Positions 18,096 to 27,764 of a stretch of 64,000 nt of DNA are shown here, in pieces. The number at the start of each line of letters is the position of its first letter. Position 1 is the first letter of the stretch. The stretch is from Leptospira langatensis (GTDB taxonomy: Bacteria > Spirochaetota > Leptospiria > Leptospirales > Leptospiraceae): assembly GCF_004770615.1 (NCBI RefSeq), contig NZ_RQER01000011.1, positions 372,001 through 436,000 of the forward strand, in the 5' to 3' direction. The translations under genes and the position numbers were made by a program. Below the pieces are notes generated by a model. The model saw only the letters and a list, made by a program, of their open reading frames with translations. It had not been told where the DNA came from and ran no database searches.

Positions 18096-19373
18096 TTAGA
18101 AGTGGGAGCCTTTGAACCTTTCGGCGGCTTGTTTTTCCAATTCATTTCTATGGTCCGGATGAGCTATGTCAATAAGTAATTTCGCTCTTTGTCTTAGGTT
18201 TTTGCCATAGAGATTTGCTACTCCATACTCGGTGATCACGTAATGCACATTGGCCCTTGTAGTAGTGACGCTTCCTCCCGGTTTCAGGATAGCAGCGATC
18301 CTCGACAATCCTTTGGAGGTTGTGGAGGGAAGTGCGATGATCGGTTTTCCTCCTTCGGAAAGAGAGGCTCCCCTGATAAAATCCATCTGTCCGCCTACTC
18401 CGGAATACTGATAGGTCCCGATCGAATCCGCGCATACTTGGCCCGTTAGATCCACTTCGACTGCGGAATTGATCGCGGTGACCTTGGGGTTCCTGCGGAT
18501 ATTATCCGTGTCGTTAATATAGCCCATGTCCAAGAAGACTACCTCAGGGTTATCGTCCACGAAATCGTAGAGCTTGCGGGTTCCCATTACGAACGCAGTT
18601 GCGATCTTTCCTCTGTGGATCTTCTTCTCCGAGCCTGTTACTATTCCTTTTTCTACCAAAGGGATCACTCCGTCGGAGAACATCTCCGTATGGATCCCTA
18701 AATTCTTATGATTGGTAAGACAGGAAAGTACCGCATCCGGAATGGTGCCGATCCCCATTTGTAACGTTGCTCCATCTTCTACCAGGCCGGCGATATGTTC
18801 TCCGATCTTGCGCTCGATCGGATTCGGATCGGAATGCTTCGCTTCTAGGAGAGGAATATTACCTTCTACTAATTTATGGATCTTGCTTGTATGGATCAGT
18901 CCGTCTCCGTGAGTCCTGGGCATGTACCGATTTACTTGCGCGATGACTATTTTTGCGGAATCCACCGCAGCCTTGCTGATATCTATGGATACTCCCAAAG
19001 AGCAATACCCGTGTTTGTCGGGAGGGGAGACTGAGATCAGTACCACATCGATAGGAAGTATCCTCTTTCTGAAAAGGGAAGGTGCCTCGCTTAGGAAGAT
19101 CGGTAAGTAATCGGCTCTTCCTTCTGCGACAGCCTGTCTTATATTGCCGGATACGAATAATGCATTTGTCCTAAATGCGGACTCTTTACCATCTTGAGCA
19201 TACGGGGCTTCTCCTTCCGTATGGATGTGAACGATCTCGATATCCCGGAGATCCTTCGGGTTAGAAGCGAGACTTTGGATAAGAAGAGATGGAGCGGCAA
19301 ATACGCTATGGATAAAGACCCTATCTCCGTTTTTTATCTCTGCAATTGCTTCTTCAGGGGAAACGAAATCCAT
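18096..19373 (-). CDS. Acetyl-CoA hydrolase/CoA-transferase family protein
   Basis: 425 residues from the ATG at 19373, chosen because AAGGAAG sits 4 nt before it; the frame extends 17 codons further. Family features are MDFVSPEEAIAEIKNGDRVFIHSVFAAP at the N-terminus, TEMFSDGVIPLVEKGIV (with the Glu region that forms the CoA thioester in this family), MGYINDTDNIRRNPKVTAINSA and GVGGQMDFIRGA. It belongs with 4-hydroxybutyrate/butyrate:acetate CoA-transferases and Ach1. It probably moves CoA between acetate and other acyl groups in fatty-acid metabolism. No gene neighbour narrows the substrate. Confidence 0.88.
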   Translation of the reverse strand: MDFVSPEEAIAEIKNGDRVFIHSVFAAPSLLIQSLASNPKDLRDIEIVHIHTEGEAPYAQDGKESAFRTNALFVSGNIRQAVAEGRADYLPIFLSEAPSLFRKRILPIDVVLISVSPPDKHGYCSLGVSIDISKAAVDSAKIVIAQVNRYMPRTHGDGLIHTSKIHKLVEGNIPLLEAKHSDPNPIERKIGEHIAGLVEDGATLQMGIGTIPDAVLSCLTNHKNLGIHTEMFSDGVIPLVEKGIVTGSEKKIHRGKIATAFVMGTRKLYDFVDDNPEVVFLDMGYINDTDNIRRNPKVTAINSAVEVDLTGQVCADSIGTYQYSGVGGQMDFIRGASLSEGGKPIIALPSTTSKGLSRIAAILKPGGSVTTTRANVHYVITEYGVANLYGKNLRQRAKLLIDIAHPDHRNELEKQAAERFKGSHF

Positions 19374-19614
19374 AGTACTTCCTTTAATCTCTAAATCGTA
19401 AATAAGATCCGAAGAATGAGTCAAGTGGGATCGTCAGGATCTCATTTGATATTTGTCTTTCTACTCCGGATCGTGACAATGCTAAAGAACCCTCCCTCGA
19501 ATGAGTAGCTTTTTCTTGGATCGGAGGATTAGGGTTCTTGGATTCTTTCGGAATTCAATACAAGGGAACGTAAAAAGGTTTATAATTTCGGAATGTTAGA
19601 AACAATGCTGGGAG

Positions 19615-22600
19615 ATGCGTTTGTCTTTTTCCGGGAAAATCGTTTGGGGCATCTTGGTCTCGACCCTTCTTCTCTTTTTCGGATGCAAGGATCTTCTAAA
19701 CCGGGAAAAGAAACCCGTGGCAAAGGAAGGCGTCCTGGATCTGAGTGCGGGTTGGGATTTCCAAAACCAAGCCCCTTTAAATTTGCAAGGAGATTGGGCA
19801 TTCTTTTGGTCTAAGCTGTATCCGGAAGCAAAGCAGGAACCGATCCGGAATTTCAAACAACACAAAGATTCACTCACGGACCCAAGCTATGAGAATGTTC
19901 CGGACGCTTGGAATCATTATAAGATCGGAGAAAGCTCTTATCCGGGCTTTGGCTATGCGACGTATCGTTTGATTCTAAGGCTTCCTCATACGGAAGAGAA
20001 CATGGCAATCAAGATGCTCGAAGCCTCTACCGCTTACACTCTGTATGTGAACGGAAAGAAGGTGATCTCGAGTGGCGTAGTAGGCAGGTCGCCTGAAACT
20101 GCCAATCCTTTGTATCGGCCAGGAGTGAGCGAGCCATTCATATTAGAAAAAGAGAATGAGATTGCGATCGAAGTATCCAATTATTCCCATTGGAAGGGAG
20201 GACCTTGGGCTAATATTCTATTAGGAAAACGGGATTCTCTTGTTTCGATCCGGCGCAGTCATATCCAGTTGGACGTGTTCATGGCGGGAGGCTTGTTCGT
20301 TTTAGGGCTTTACCATCTTAGCCTTTTCGCATTCTTAAGAAGAGAGGCTTCCACGCTGTATTTTGGGATACTTACTCTCTGCTCTACGATCCGAATTACA
20401 ATGACGGGAGAAAGGGTATTCTATTCCATCTTTCCGAAATTCGATTTTGAATGGGGATACAGGGTAGAGCTTATTTCCGTGTATATCTTGGGGATCTTCT
20501 TTCCCTTATTCTTAAGGACATTGTATCCGGGAGAGTTCAATCGAAAGGTCTTAGTCTCCGCTTCTGTCGGCTTTTCCTGCATCTCTCTTGTGGTCTTATT
20601 CACCCCGCTGATAATCTTTTCCAAGACCATTCCAGTTTTCGCTATTTTTGTAGTCCCTTCTTGCTTCTACGTAACTTACGTGCTCATCCGTGCCATACAG
20701 AATAGGAGGTTAGGGGCAAGGATCGGTCTTTTTATCTTTCTGTTCTTATTTGCGGTTACGGTTAACGATACACTGTATGCGAATATGATCATCAATACGG
20801 CGTATTTCTCTTCGTATGCGATCGCTTCTTTCTTTGTGGCGCAGGCATTCATGGTATCGCAAAGATTTTCGAGTGCATATGCGTTGTCCGAAAAATTGGC
20901 TCACGATCTGCAGGAATCCAACCAAAGACTTATCTCTTTGGATAAGTTAAAGGATGAATTCCTTGCAAATACATCTCACGAATTGAGAACCCCTTTGCAA
21001 GGGATCATCGGGATTGCGGACTCGTTAAAGAGAGGAGTAGGCGGACCTCTTGCGGAATCGGTTGAAAGACAACTCGGAATGATCGTCACAAGCGGACGAA
21101 GATTGTCCAGCCTTGTGAATGATATTATAGATTTCTCCAAACTCAAGCATAGGGATCTTAGCCTTCATCTTCGTTCCGTGGATCTTTACCAAGCGGTGAA
21201 TTTTACTTTGGAACTGAATCGGGTCGGAGTGGATGAGACTAAGATCAGACTAAAGAATGAGATACTTTCGGAGTTTCCGGAACTTCTCGCAGATGAGGAT
21301 CGCTTGCAGCAGATCTTGCAGAACCTTGTGAGTAACGCCATTAAGTTTACGGAGAAGGGTGAGATCTCAGTCAGCGCAAAGATCAAGTCCTTAGGCGTGG
21401 CTGAGATCAGTGTGAGAGATACAGGGATCGGGGTCAAAAAGGAAGAACAGCAAAAGATCTTCGAGTTTTTTGAGCAAGTAGACAGAGGAGACGCGAAGAA
21501 TGCGGCAGGTGCCGGACTTGGGCTCTCGATCAGTCGTGCTCTTGTCACCTTGCATGGCGGCGAGATAGGAGTCGAATCCGAATTAAATAAGGGTTCCAGA
21601 TTCTATTTCACGATCCCTCTTGTTTCCGGAAGGATGTTATCCCCGAACAACGGTGTATTGAAGAATCATAGAGAACGGGATATTCATATTCCGGACCTGA
21701 TCCGAACAGAGGAAGATAGGTCGAATTCGCAGGATGCTCCTCGGATCCTGGTTGTGGACGACGAACCTGTGAACCTTCAGGTGATCCAAAATTATCTTTC
21801 TCTAAAGGATATGATCTCCGTTACCGTAAATAGCGGATTAGACGCATTAGAGATCTTGAAAGAAGATCATGCATTCGATGCTGTCATCATGGACGTGATG
21901 ATGCCTAAGTTTTCCGGTCTGGAAACTGCAAGAGAGATCCGAAAGACATTCTCTACCTTGGAGCTTCCCATTCTGATGTTGACCGCCAAAAATCAGGACA
22001 AGGATCTGATGGCTGCCTTGAATCACGGTGCGAACGATTATCTGATCAAGCCTTTCGATTTCGAAGAATTGATCCTACGCATCAATAATCTTTTGGATCT
22101 TTCCAGAGGTCATAAGAATCAGCTCGCCCAGGAAAGTGAGAAGAGGATCGCGGTAAATAATGTGAGGCAAAGGATCAATATAGATCTACATGATCATTTG
22201 GGCGGAAAGCTTACCGATCTGAAATTCCTGTCGGAGGAATTGCTTGCAGACGGCAATGGAGATCGCCCTATCTTTAAGAAGATCAATGAGGCGATAAACC
22301 AGTCCATTCATATCCTAAGAGAGCAGATGCTCAAGATAGAGGACTTAGGGTTATTATCCGAGAACTTCATTACGGGGATCAATTTGGTCTTATTGAGAAG
22401 ATATTCGGACGTGGAAAGGGAAATGGAGTTCCAATGCCAAGAAGAGCTATTGCAGTTCTTCGAGACCCAGAGGAATGAGACGAGCATAGTAGAGCTCTAT
22501 AGTGTCGTAAATGAGATCACAAATAACGACCTGAAATACGGGCAAGGAGTCTCCAAATGGAATTTCTCCATACAAGACCAGGAAGTCTGCGTGGATATGA

Positions 22601-22767
22601 GATCCGAATCCGTATACCATGTCCAAAAACATAAGACGGGTAGAGGCACAGAGAATCTCATCTACAGGATCTCCGGCCTGGGAGGAAAAGTAGAGATGTC
22701 CTTAATGGAAAATCTGTACGAGATCCATATAAAGATCCCAGTAAGTAAGTTTTCTGTAATATTGTAA
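19615..22767 (+). CDS. Hybrid sensor kinase: lipoprotein-like 7TMR-DISM sensor, HisKA, receiver and a second HisKA_3-like kinase
   Basis: 1050 residues. A signal peptide ends in LLFFGC (Cys24), a possible lipobox. A periplasmic jelly-roll sensor (~30-210), seven membrane helices (~220-420), HisKA with His455 in ANTSHELRTPLQGI, an ATPase domain (N box NLVSNAIKF, G boxes VRDTGIGV and GAGLGLSIS), and a receiver with Asp760 (VIMDVMMPKFSG). The C-terminal ~200 residues look like a second kinase: IDLHDHLGGKLTDL (His859) with EITNNDLKYG and a glycine-rich TGRGTENLIYRISGLGG. The start ATG has GGGAG just upstream. It is followed 26 nt later by a LuxR-type regulator. Confidence 0.88.
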   Translation: MRLSFSGKIVWGILVSTLLLFFGCKDLLNREKKPVAKEGVLDLSAGWDFQNQAPLNLQGDWAFFWSKLYPEAKQEPIRNFKQHKDSLTDPSYENVPDAWNHYKIGESSYPGFGYATYRLILRLPHTEENMAIKMLEASTAYTLYVNGKKVISSGVVGRSPETANPLYRPGVSEPFILEKENEIAIEVSNYSHWKGGPWANILLGKRDSLVSIRRSHIQLDVFMAGGLFVLGLYHLSLFAFLRREASTLYFGILTLCSTIRITMTGERVFYSIFPKFDFEWGYRVELISVYILGIFFPLFLRTLYPGEFNRKVLVSASVGFSCISLVVLFTPLIIFSKTIPVFAIFVVPSCFYVTYVLIRAIQNRRLGARIGLFIFLFLFAVTVNDTLYANMIINTAYFSSYAIASFFVAQAFMVSQRFSSAYALSEKLAHDLQESNQRLISLDKLKDEFLANTSHELRTPLQGIIGIADSLKRGVGGPLAESVERQLGMIVTSGRRLSSLVNDIIDFSKLKHRDLSLHLRSVDLYQAVNFTLELNRVGVDETKIRLKNEILSEFPELLADEDRLQQILQNLVSNAIKFTEKGEISVSAKIKSLGVAEISVRDTGIGVKKEEQQKIFEFFEQVDRGDAKNAAGAGLGLSISRALVTLHGGEIGVESELNKGSRFYFTIPLVSGRMLSPNNGVLKNHRERDIHIPDLIRTEEDRSNSQDAPRILVVDDEPVNLQVIQNYLSLKDMISVTVNSGLDALEILKEDHAFDAVIMDVMMPKFSGLETAREIRKTFSTLELPILMLTAKNQDKDLMAALNHGANDYLIKPFDFEELILRINNLLDLSRGHKNQLAQESEKRIAVNNVRQRINIDLHDHLGGKLTDLKFLSEELLADGNGDRPIFKKINEAINQSIHILREQMLKIEDLGLLSENFITGINLVLLRRYSDVEREMEFQCQEELLQFFETQRNETSIVELYSVVNEITNNDLKYGQGVSKWNFSIQDQEVCVDMRSESVYHVQKHKTGRGTENLIYRISGLGGKVEMSLMENLYEIHIKIPVSKFSVIL

Positions 22768-22793
22768 TATAAAAGAATAGGCGGCATAGCAAA

Positions 22794-23432
22794 ATGAAGA
22801 CATCCGATGTAAAAGTAGGGATCGTAGAGAACGACGAGAATTTCAGACAGCAAATCCTGAAGGCCTTGGAGTCGATTCCGGAGATAGGAGGCATTTATTA
22901 TTGGGAATCAGCGGAAGCCTATCTCTCCGACGAGAAAGGGCGGAGCCTGGACATACTATTCTTGGATATTATGCTTTCGAATATGAACGGGGTGGAGCTG
23001 GCAGGAAAGATCTCTGCAAGGGATCCTGAGATCAGTAAGATCATGCTTTCCAATATGAATTCGGATGAGTTGATCTACGAATCCCTTCGAAATGGAGCGA
23101 TCGGTTATATACTCAAGTCGGAACTTAAGGATATTACCGATGTGATAGATACGGTGCTCAAGGGAGGCGCTATCATTACTCCGACCATCGCCTTTCGAGT
23201 ATTAAATAGTTTTAAGCAAAAGGATATTTCCGGGGAGTTCAAGCTTACCCCTAAGGAAAAGCAGATCCTAGACGAAATGGTAAAAGGGAAAACGATCGGA
23301 AGAGTGGCAGAGTTCTTAGGGGTGAGTAAGTATACGGTCCAACATCACGTTAAGAATATCTACAAAAAGCTCAACGTGCACAATAGGGCCGAGCTGGTAA
23401 GAAAGGCGAGCGATATCGGTCTATTACCTTAG
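22794..23432 (+). CDS. NarL/LuxR-family response regulator
   Basis: 212 residues. Receiver domain with VENDENF and the phospho-acceptor Asp in LFLDIMLSNMNGVEL; the conserved switch Lys is in YILKSELKD. The C-terminal GerE-type helix-turn-helix reads LTPKEKQILDEMVKGKTIGRVAEFLGVS and VQHHVKNIYKKLNVHNRAEL. Cognate to the upstream hybrid kinase, most plausibly to its C-terminal HisKA_3-like module, the kinase type that usually partners with NarL regulators. Confidence 0.93.
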   Translation: MKTSDVKVGIVENDENFRQQILKALESIPEIGGIYYWESAEAYLSDEKGRSLDILFLDIMLSNMNGVELAGKISARDPEISKIMLSNMNSDELIYESLRNGAIGYILKSELKDITDVIDTVLKGGAIITPTIAFRVLNSFKQKDISGEFKLTPKEKQILDEMVKGKTIGRVAEFLGVSKYTVQHHVKNIYKKLNVHNRAELVRKASDIGLLP

Positions 23433-23567
23433 GGACTAGGCGACGTGACAATTGAACCTTCTTTTTTTTCACTTTTTTTAGGAATTCGTTCATAAGCCGT
23501 TTAAGATTCATTCACATCATACGTCTATTGAACTAAATCACTTGTTTGTTTTCATTAGGGAGGAATA

Positions 23568-23813
23568 ATGAAAGGGACGGTTGCTGGAATCAACGAGCGC
23601 TTTAGCAGAATGATCATACTAACGGACTCCGGATATACGTTCGGGATCGGAAATGTAGAATATATGCAATTAGATCATATAGTCACTGGGGATTTAAGAA
23701 GCAACGGAACTGAGATACTGACGAATATTACGTCAGGAGATGATTTCATTCTGGATATTGAGGCCTATGATTGCGATAAAGAATCCGCACTCACACTCTT
23801 AAACGAAGATTGA
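23568..23813 (+). CDS. Small conserved-type hypothetical protein, barrel-like
   Basis: 81 residues with a strong ribosome site (GGGAGGAATA) directly before the ATG. MKGTVAGINERFSRMIILTDSGYTF resembles the first strands of a small SH3- or OB-like barrel (MKGxVxGIN...ILTxxGxT), and the C-terminal half is acidic. A terminator follows. No catalytic motif; function unknown. It has its own 135-nt upstream gap with T-rich tracts, so it is probably a monocistronic gene. Confidence 0.7.
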   Translation: MKGTVAGINERFSRMIILTDSGYTFGIGNVEYMQLDHIVTGDLRSNGTEILTNITSGDDFILDIEAYDCDKESALTLLNED

Positions 23814-23835
23814 TCTTCAGTTCTATCGTTTAGTG

Positions 23836-23872
23836 AAACCCGAAGAACCCTTGGGCCTTCGGGTTTTTTATT
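23836..23872 (+). terminator. Rho-independent terminator
   Basis: Stem AAACCCGAAG (23836-23845) / CTTCGGGTTT (23857-23866), an 11-nt loop and a run of Ts. It serves the small 81-residue gene. Confidence 0.85.
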
Positions 23873-23894
23873 TTCTGATCGTACTTAACTTCGA

Positions 23895-24680
23895 TTAAGA
23901 AGCAAGATTACTTAACTCATCTAAGAAGGAGACTGCAAAGCTTCCTGTTCCCTGGGATTTCTTGGCAGCGATTGCTCCCACATGACCGAATACGGCCGAA
24001 GCAGAAACGGCAGCTTGTAATCTGTCCTTTTGGACAGCTAACATGGATGCGATGAGTGCGCCTAAGGAACAACCTACTCCAGTCACCTTAGTCATCAGGA
24101 TATGACCTCCCGGAACGGCTATAGTCTCTTTTCCATCGGTGATATAATCGATCTCCCCGCTGACTGCGACCACTGCTCCTGTTCGTGCTGCGAGTTCTTT
24201 TGCAATATCCACTGCTTCGCTGGACTTAGCAGTAGAATCCACTCCCTTACCGCCTCCGGAAGCACCGGCTAACGCTAGGACCTCGGACGCATTCCCGCGG
24301 ATCACGGTAGGCTTGTAATTCAATAGTTCGGTTGCGATCTCCGTTCTATACCTGAGCGCTCCCGCCGCGACTGGATCCAAGACCCATGGGGTCCCCGCTT
24401 TTTGAGCTGCAATTGCAGCAGCCTTGATCGCCTTTGCATCAAAACTAGTGATCGTTCCTACGTTAATTAAAACGCCTCCTGCGATCGCTGCAAAGTCGGA
24501 GACTTCTTCTTCTGCGATGACCATGGCGGGAGAAGCTCCTGCTGCAAGAAGGACATTCGCAGTCCAGTTGGTGACCACTATATTTGTAAGTACGTGAGTG
24601 AGGGGGGCCTTGGCTCTGACTTCTTTTAGGTCGGCAAGAATTTCGGGGGCCGACCAAGTTTTCTCTTTATAGACTGACAT
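23895..24680 (-). CDS. thiM: Hydroxyethylthiazole kinase
   Basis: 261 residues from the ATG at 24680, chosen for the AGGAGAAAGCGA ribosome site; the frame extends 36 codons upstream without family similarity. Motifs: [26 protein letters not shown], the glycine-rich nucleotide-binding [17 protein letters not shown] (with the catalytic Cys of ThiM) and [16 protein letters not shown]. It phosphorylates 4-methyl-5-(2-hydroxyethyl)thiazole for thiamine salvage. No thiD or thiE lies next to it and no TPP riboswitch was recognised before it. Confidence 0.93.
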   Translation of the reverse strand: MSVYKEKTWSAPEILADLKEVRAKAPLTHVLTNIVVTNWTANVLLAAGASPAMVIAEEEVSDFAAIAGGVLINVGTITSFDAKAIKAAAIAAQKAGTPWVLDPVAAGALRYRTEIATELLNYKPTVIRGNASEVLALAGASGGGKGVDSTAKSSEAVDIAKELAARTGAVVAVSGEIDYITDGKETIAVPGGHILMTKVTGVGCSLGALIASMLAVQKDRLQAAVSASAVFGHVGAIAAKKSQGTGSFAVSFLDELSNLAS

Positions 24681-24828
24681 TCGCTTTCTCCTGGGAGACC
24701 TGTTCCCGGTTCGGGTTGATTTTCCCAATAGCTCAGGAGAAGGGCCAGAAGCCAAACAAAAATGGATTTTAAAAGAGATTCGGAACAAAGAGGAAGGAGT
24801 TCCTTCACTCCTTGTTCCAATGGGGCGA

Positions 24829-25386
24829 TTATCGTCCGAATTTAGCGGTGAGTTTTCCTTCTGCCAATTTCATAGAGTTGGCATAGAATCCAACCATGGC
24901 TCCGGAAGCGTCAGCATCCAAAGGGATCTTGTCTTTTAGAGCGATCACTTTGAAGATATAACGGTGAGGCTTGTCTCCCTTAGGAGGGCAAGGTCCGCCA
25001 TATCCCGGTTTGCCGAAGTCGGTCCTTCCTTGGATGGCTCCTGCAGGAAGTGGTCCCTTCTCGTTTCCTGCCTTAGCAGCAAGACCGGTCGCATCCGCAG
25101 GGATATTGAAGACGGTCCAATGCCACCAACCGCTTCCGGTAGGAGCGTCCGGATCGTACATGGTCACTGCGAAAAATTTAGTGTCCTTAGGGGCTCCGGT
25201 CCATTGCAGGTCCGGAGAAAAATTCTCTCCGGTGCAGCCGAAACTGGAAAACACTTGGGCGTTCCCGATCATAGCACCTTCTTTTACAGAAGAACTAGTC
25301 ACCTTTAGATCCGCGGCAAATGCCGAACCGGCTAACAATAAAACGGCTAAGACCAAACCGTTTCGGAAAGATTGAAATCTCTTCAT
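24829..25386 (-). CDS. YbhB/YbcL family Raf-kinase-inhibitor-like (PEBP) protein, secreted
   Basis: 185 residues from the ATG at 25386 with GGAGG upstream; a longer frame to 25440 lacks support. Signal peptide [20 protein letters not shown] suggests export. PEBP motifs: [36 protein letters not shown] (anion-binding pocket, DPDAP) and [21 protein letters not shown]. These proteins bind phosphate-like groups; the bacterial role is unclear. Confidence 0.9.
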   Translation of the reverse strand: MKRFQSFRNGLVLAVLLLAGSAFAADLKVTSSSVKEGAMIGNAQVFSSFGCTGENFSPDLQWTGAPKDTKFFAVTMYDPDAPTGSGWWHWTVFNIPADATGLAAKAGNEKGPLPAGAIQGRTDFGKPGYGGPCPPKGDKPHRYIFKVIALKDKIPLDADASGAMVGFYANSMKLAEGKLTAKFGR

Positions 25387-25464
25387 AAAACCTCCGAGTT
25401 CTTTCGAAGGAGAGAATACATAAGAATATGCGCCGCGCATTCCAAATTTGGAAAAAAACAGGGC

Positions 25465-26334
25465 TTATGTCCGGACTCGATCAAGGATTGTGCCGTTCCG
25501 ATCAGTTAGGCTTGTTTCCTTTCGGAGAACAGTGGGGGAATAGCCAAATCTGTCCCGGAATCGGACCGCAAACCTGGAAGCGGAATCGTATCCTGCTTCC
25601 TTAGCGATCTCACCAATGGAGCGATCTGTTGCCTGCAATAGGGACAGGGCAAAGGACATTCGAACGTCTATGAGTATTTCGGAGAAAGAGACATTCTCTC
25701 CAGCCAGCCTTCTTCGCAAGGTCGCCTCGCTAATTTCCAATCGGTCCGCTATATCGATTGCCTGCCAATCTCGGGCCGGGGTAGAGCTTAAAAGATTACG
25801 CACCTTTTGGGACACAGTTTCAGAAGAAGGGACCTTGAATTTCTTTCCAAACTCTCCCATCCAAAGAAGGATCTCCGTCACTCTATGAGCTGCGATCTGC
25901 TCCGAGATGTTCATCCGAGTGGTGATGGATTCTGTGGCAAGACGGAATGCGTCGGTAAATCCTTCGCCTAATGGGGAGAATACGAATGCGGATTCTATAT
26001 TCTCCAGATCGTCCCGAATGGGCTTGTAGTTTTGGATGACATTCGGATGGAATGCGATCCAGGCGGACTGGAATTCGTCTCCGGAAGGACGGTTGACCAC
26101 ATCGAATGCCTGGCCTCCTGCGATTGCCACTGCCTCTCCCTCTCGGATCACGAACTCATTCTCGTTACCTTTTAGGGTCTTGGTTCCTTTTCGAACGAAT
26201 ACGAGTGTAGGAAGATCGGCTACGATCCGAGCCAAATACAATTCACTTTTCTGGATGACTGTGGCAGCTAACCCGACACCTTCTCTGGATTGGATGGCTC
26301 GTTTCATTGGGCTCTTTTTCCGAATAGCATCCAA
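25465..26334 (-). CDS. AraC-family transcriptional regulator
   Basis: 289 residues (or 280 from the ATG at 26307). The N-terminal ~150 residues resemble AraC_N/cupin sensors (FVIREGEAVAIAGGQAFDVVN). The C-terminal half carries DIADRLEISEATLRRRLAGENVSFSEILIDVRMSFAL and SIGEIAKEAGYDSASRFAVRFRDRFGYSPTVLRK, two helix-turn-helix units. It reads away from the encapsulin operon across a ~490-nt gap, so it could regulate that operon, but nothing in the DNA proves it. Confidence 0.87.
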   Translation of the reverse strand: MDAIRKKSPMKRAIQSREGVGLAATVIQKSELYLARIVADLPTLVFVRKGTKTLKGNENEFVIREGEAVAIAGGQAFDVVNRPSGDEFQSAWIAFHPNVIQNYKPIRDDLENIESAFVFSPLGEGFTDAFRLATESITTRMNISEQIAAHRVTEILLWMGEFGKKFKVPSSETVSQKVRNLLSSTPARDWQAIDIADRLEISEATLRRRLAGENVSFSEILIDVRMSFALSLLQATDRSIGEIAKEAGYDSASRFAVRFRDRFGYSPTVLRKETSLTDRNGTILDRVRT

Positions 26335-26822
26335 CTTAGACCGACCGATCCGGTCACTTTAGCGGGATTTTGACTAAAAAAATGACGATTATATTGGAGC
26401 CGATCGTAGCTTTTACTAACGAAAGTCTTGGTCTTCCAAGACATCTGGCAGGTGCTATAGGGCGCAAGATCTCGGATCTGCGGCTTCTACTCCTAAGAAT
26501 CACCTTGAAGAAATATATTTCCAAAAGATCGCTATCTCAAAAGAAAGACCCATATTTCGTTTCATTTATTGGATGCGTTCTTTCTCTCTCTTCCTTACGA
26601 ATAAAAAAAGAATTTATTTTATTCCATGCCGATCGGATACAAGCCTGAATAAAAAGCTAAATCCTTGTTTGAATTTATAGAGTATTCATAATATTTAATA
26701 TAATTGATCCTTAAACAATATATTGAACGGGCGCGAAAGAAATAAAAAGAGGGTCTCTCGCTCGGATTCAAGTTCGTATACTCGATTTAAAATAGGAAAA
26801 GCGAACCTACAGGAGACCCTCT
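26335..26822. other. Intergenic region before the encapsulin operon
   Basis: 488 bases between the divergent AraC and shell genes. The left ~310 bases hold only a weak 92-codon frame with no ribosome site and are probably non-coding. 26650-26710 is very AT-rich, with TTGTTT (26665-26670) and CATAAT (26687-26692) as a poor promoter candidate. The right end carries the inverted repeat described separately. Confidence 0.6.
26748..26822 (+). promoter_or_regulatory. 5' leader inverted repeat that would hide the encapsulin ribosome site
   Basis: AGAGGGTCTC (26748-26757) is perfectly complementary to GAGACCCTCT (26813-26822), whose last base abuts the ATG at 26823. The right arm overlaps the last three bases of the AGGAG ribosome site (26811-26815) and the entire spacer. 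An inner pairing GTTCG (26773-26777) / CGAAC (26802-26806) could stack inside. Either an RNA switch/thermometer-like element or a dyad operator is possible. Confidence 0.55.
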
Positions 26823-27764
26823 ATGGCTGACAATGGCCAAACTCAACATTCTCTCGGAGACAGATCCGCCCGAGTACTTGCGAATACTACCAAAACCCCG
26901 CCTCAATACGATCTGATCACGCCTAGATGGCTTGTCCGTTTATTGGATTGGAAACCATTGGAATCCGGGACACTTAGAGTAAATCGTGTCAAGGACAACA
27001 GTTCTGTGGACGTTCTCTGCGGACAGAAGGATGAACAACCACTTCCGGAAACATTCGTAGACTACGAAGAAAAGCCGAGAGAATACACGTTAAGCGCTAT
27101 TTCTACCGTTCTGGATGTGCATACACGGGTTTCGGATCTTTTTAGTAGTCCTCACGATCAGATCAAAGAACAATTACGTCTTACCATTGAAAGCGTAAAA
27201 GAAAGACAGGAAAGCGAACTCATCAATAACGACGATTACGGACTACTGAAGAATGTTCCGAAGGGTCAGAGGATCCAAACGAGAAAGGGAGCTCCTACAC
27301 CTGACGATCTGGACGAGCTGATCGCGAAAGTATGGAAGGAGCCTTCCTTCTTCTTGGCTCACCCCTTGGCGGTGGCTGCTTTCGGTAGGGAATGTACTCG
27401 CAGAGGAGTTCCGCCGGCCACGGTTTCCCTTTTCGGTTCTCAATTTTTGACCTGGAGAGGACTTCCTATCATTCCTACGAATAAGCTTTTGGTCGGAGGA
27501 GAATCTTCTCCTAAGGCTCCGGGTGGAACCACTAACATTCTTCTCTTACGAGTAGGCGAGAAGAAGCAAGGAGTGGTCGGTCTTTATCAACCTGGCTTAC
27601 CGGGAGAGCAAACTCCTGGATTGTCAGTGCGGTTTATGGGGATCAATCGGTCTGCGATCGGTTCTTATTTGATCTCTCTTTATTGCTCTGCGGCTGTTCT
27701 CACAAACGATGCGATCGGAGTATTAGAGAACGTAGATGTAGGAAACTACTATGACTACAAGTGA
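26823..27764 (+). CDS. srpI: Family 2A encapsulin nanocompartment shell protein (SrpI-like)
   Basis: 313 residues, the length of Family 2A shells, with no inserted cyclic-nucleotide domain as in Family 2B. Recognisable stretches are TPPQYDLITPRWLVRLLDWKPLESGTLRVNRV, FFLAHPLAVAAFGRECTRRGVPP, FGSQFLTWRGLPIIPTNKL and GLSVRFMGINRSAIGSYLISLYCSA, all typical of SrpI and its HK97-like fold. In known cases 60 copies form a ~25-nm capsid that encloses a cysteine desulfurase and stores sulfur. The next gene, overlapping by 14 nt, encodes that cargo. No phage genes lie nearby. Confidence 0.93.
   Translation: MADNGQTQHSLGDRSARVLANTTKTPPQYDLITPRWLVRLLDWKPLESGTLRVNRVKDNSSVDVLCGQKDEQPLPETFVDYEEKPREYTLSAISTVLDVHTRVSDLFSSPHDQIKEQLRLTIESVKERQESELINNDDYGLLKNVPKGQRIQTRKGAPTPDDLDELIAKVWKEPSFFLAHPLAVAAFGRECTRRGVPPATVSLFGSQFLTWRGLPIIPTNKLLVGGESSPKAPGGTTNILLLRVGEKKQGVVGLYQPGLPGEQTPGLSVRFMGINRSAIGSYLISLYCSAAVLTNDAIGVLENVDVGNYYDYK

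Noticed and set aside
24681..24790. Possible TPP riboswitch before thiM
   Set aside because: No CTGAGA-type thi-box or paired arms were found by eye.
26370..26648. 92-codon plus-strand reading frame before the encapsulin genes
   Set aside because: No ribosome site, low-complexity Ser/Leu/Lys composition, no domain; treated as non-coding.
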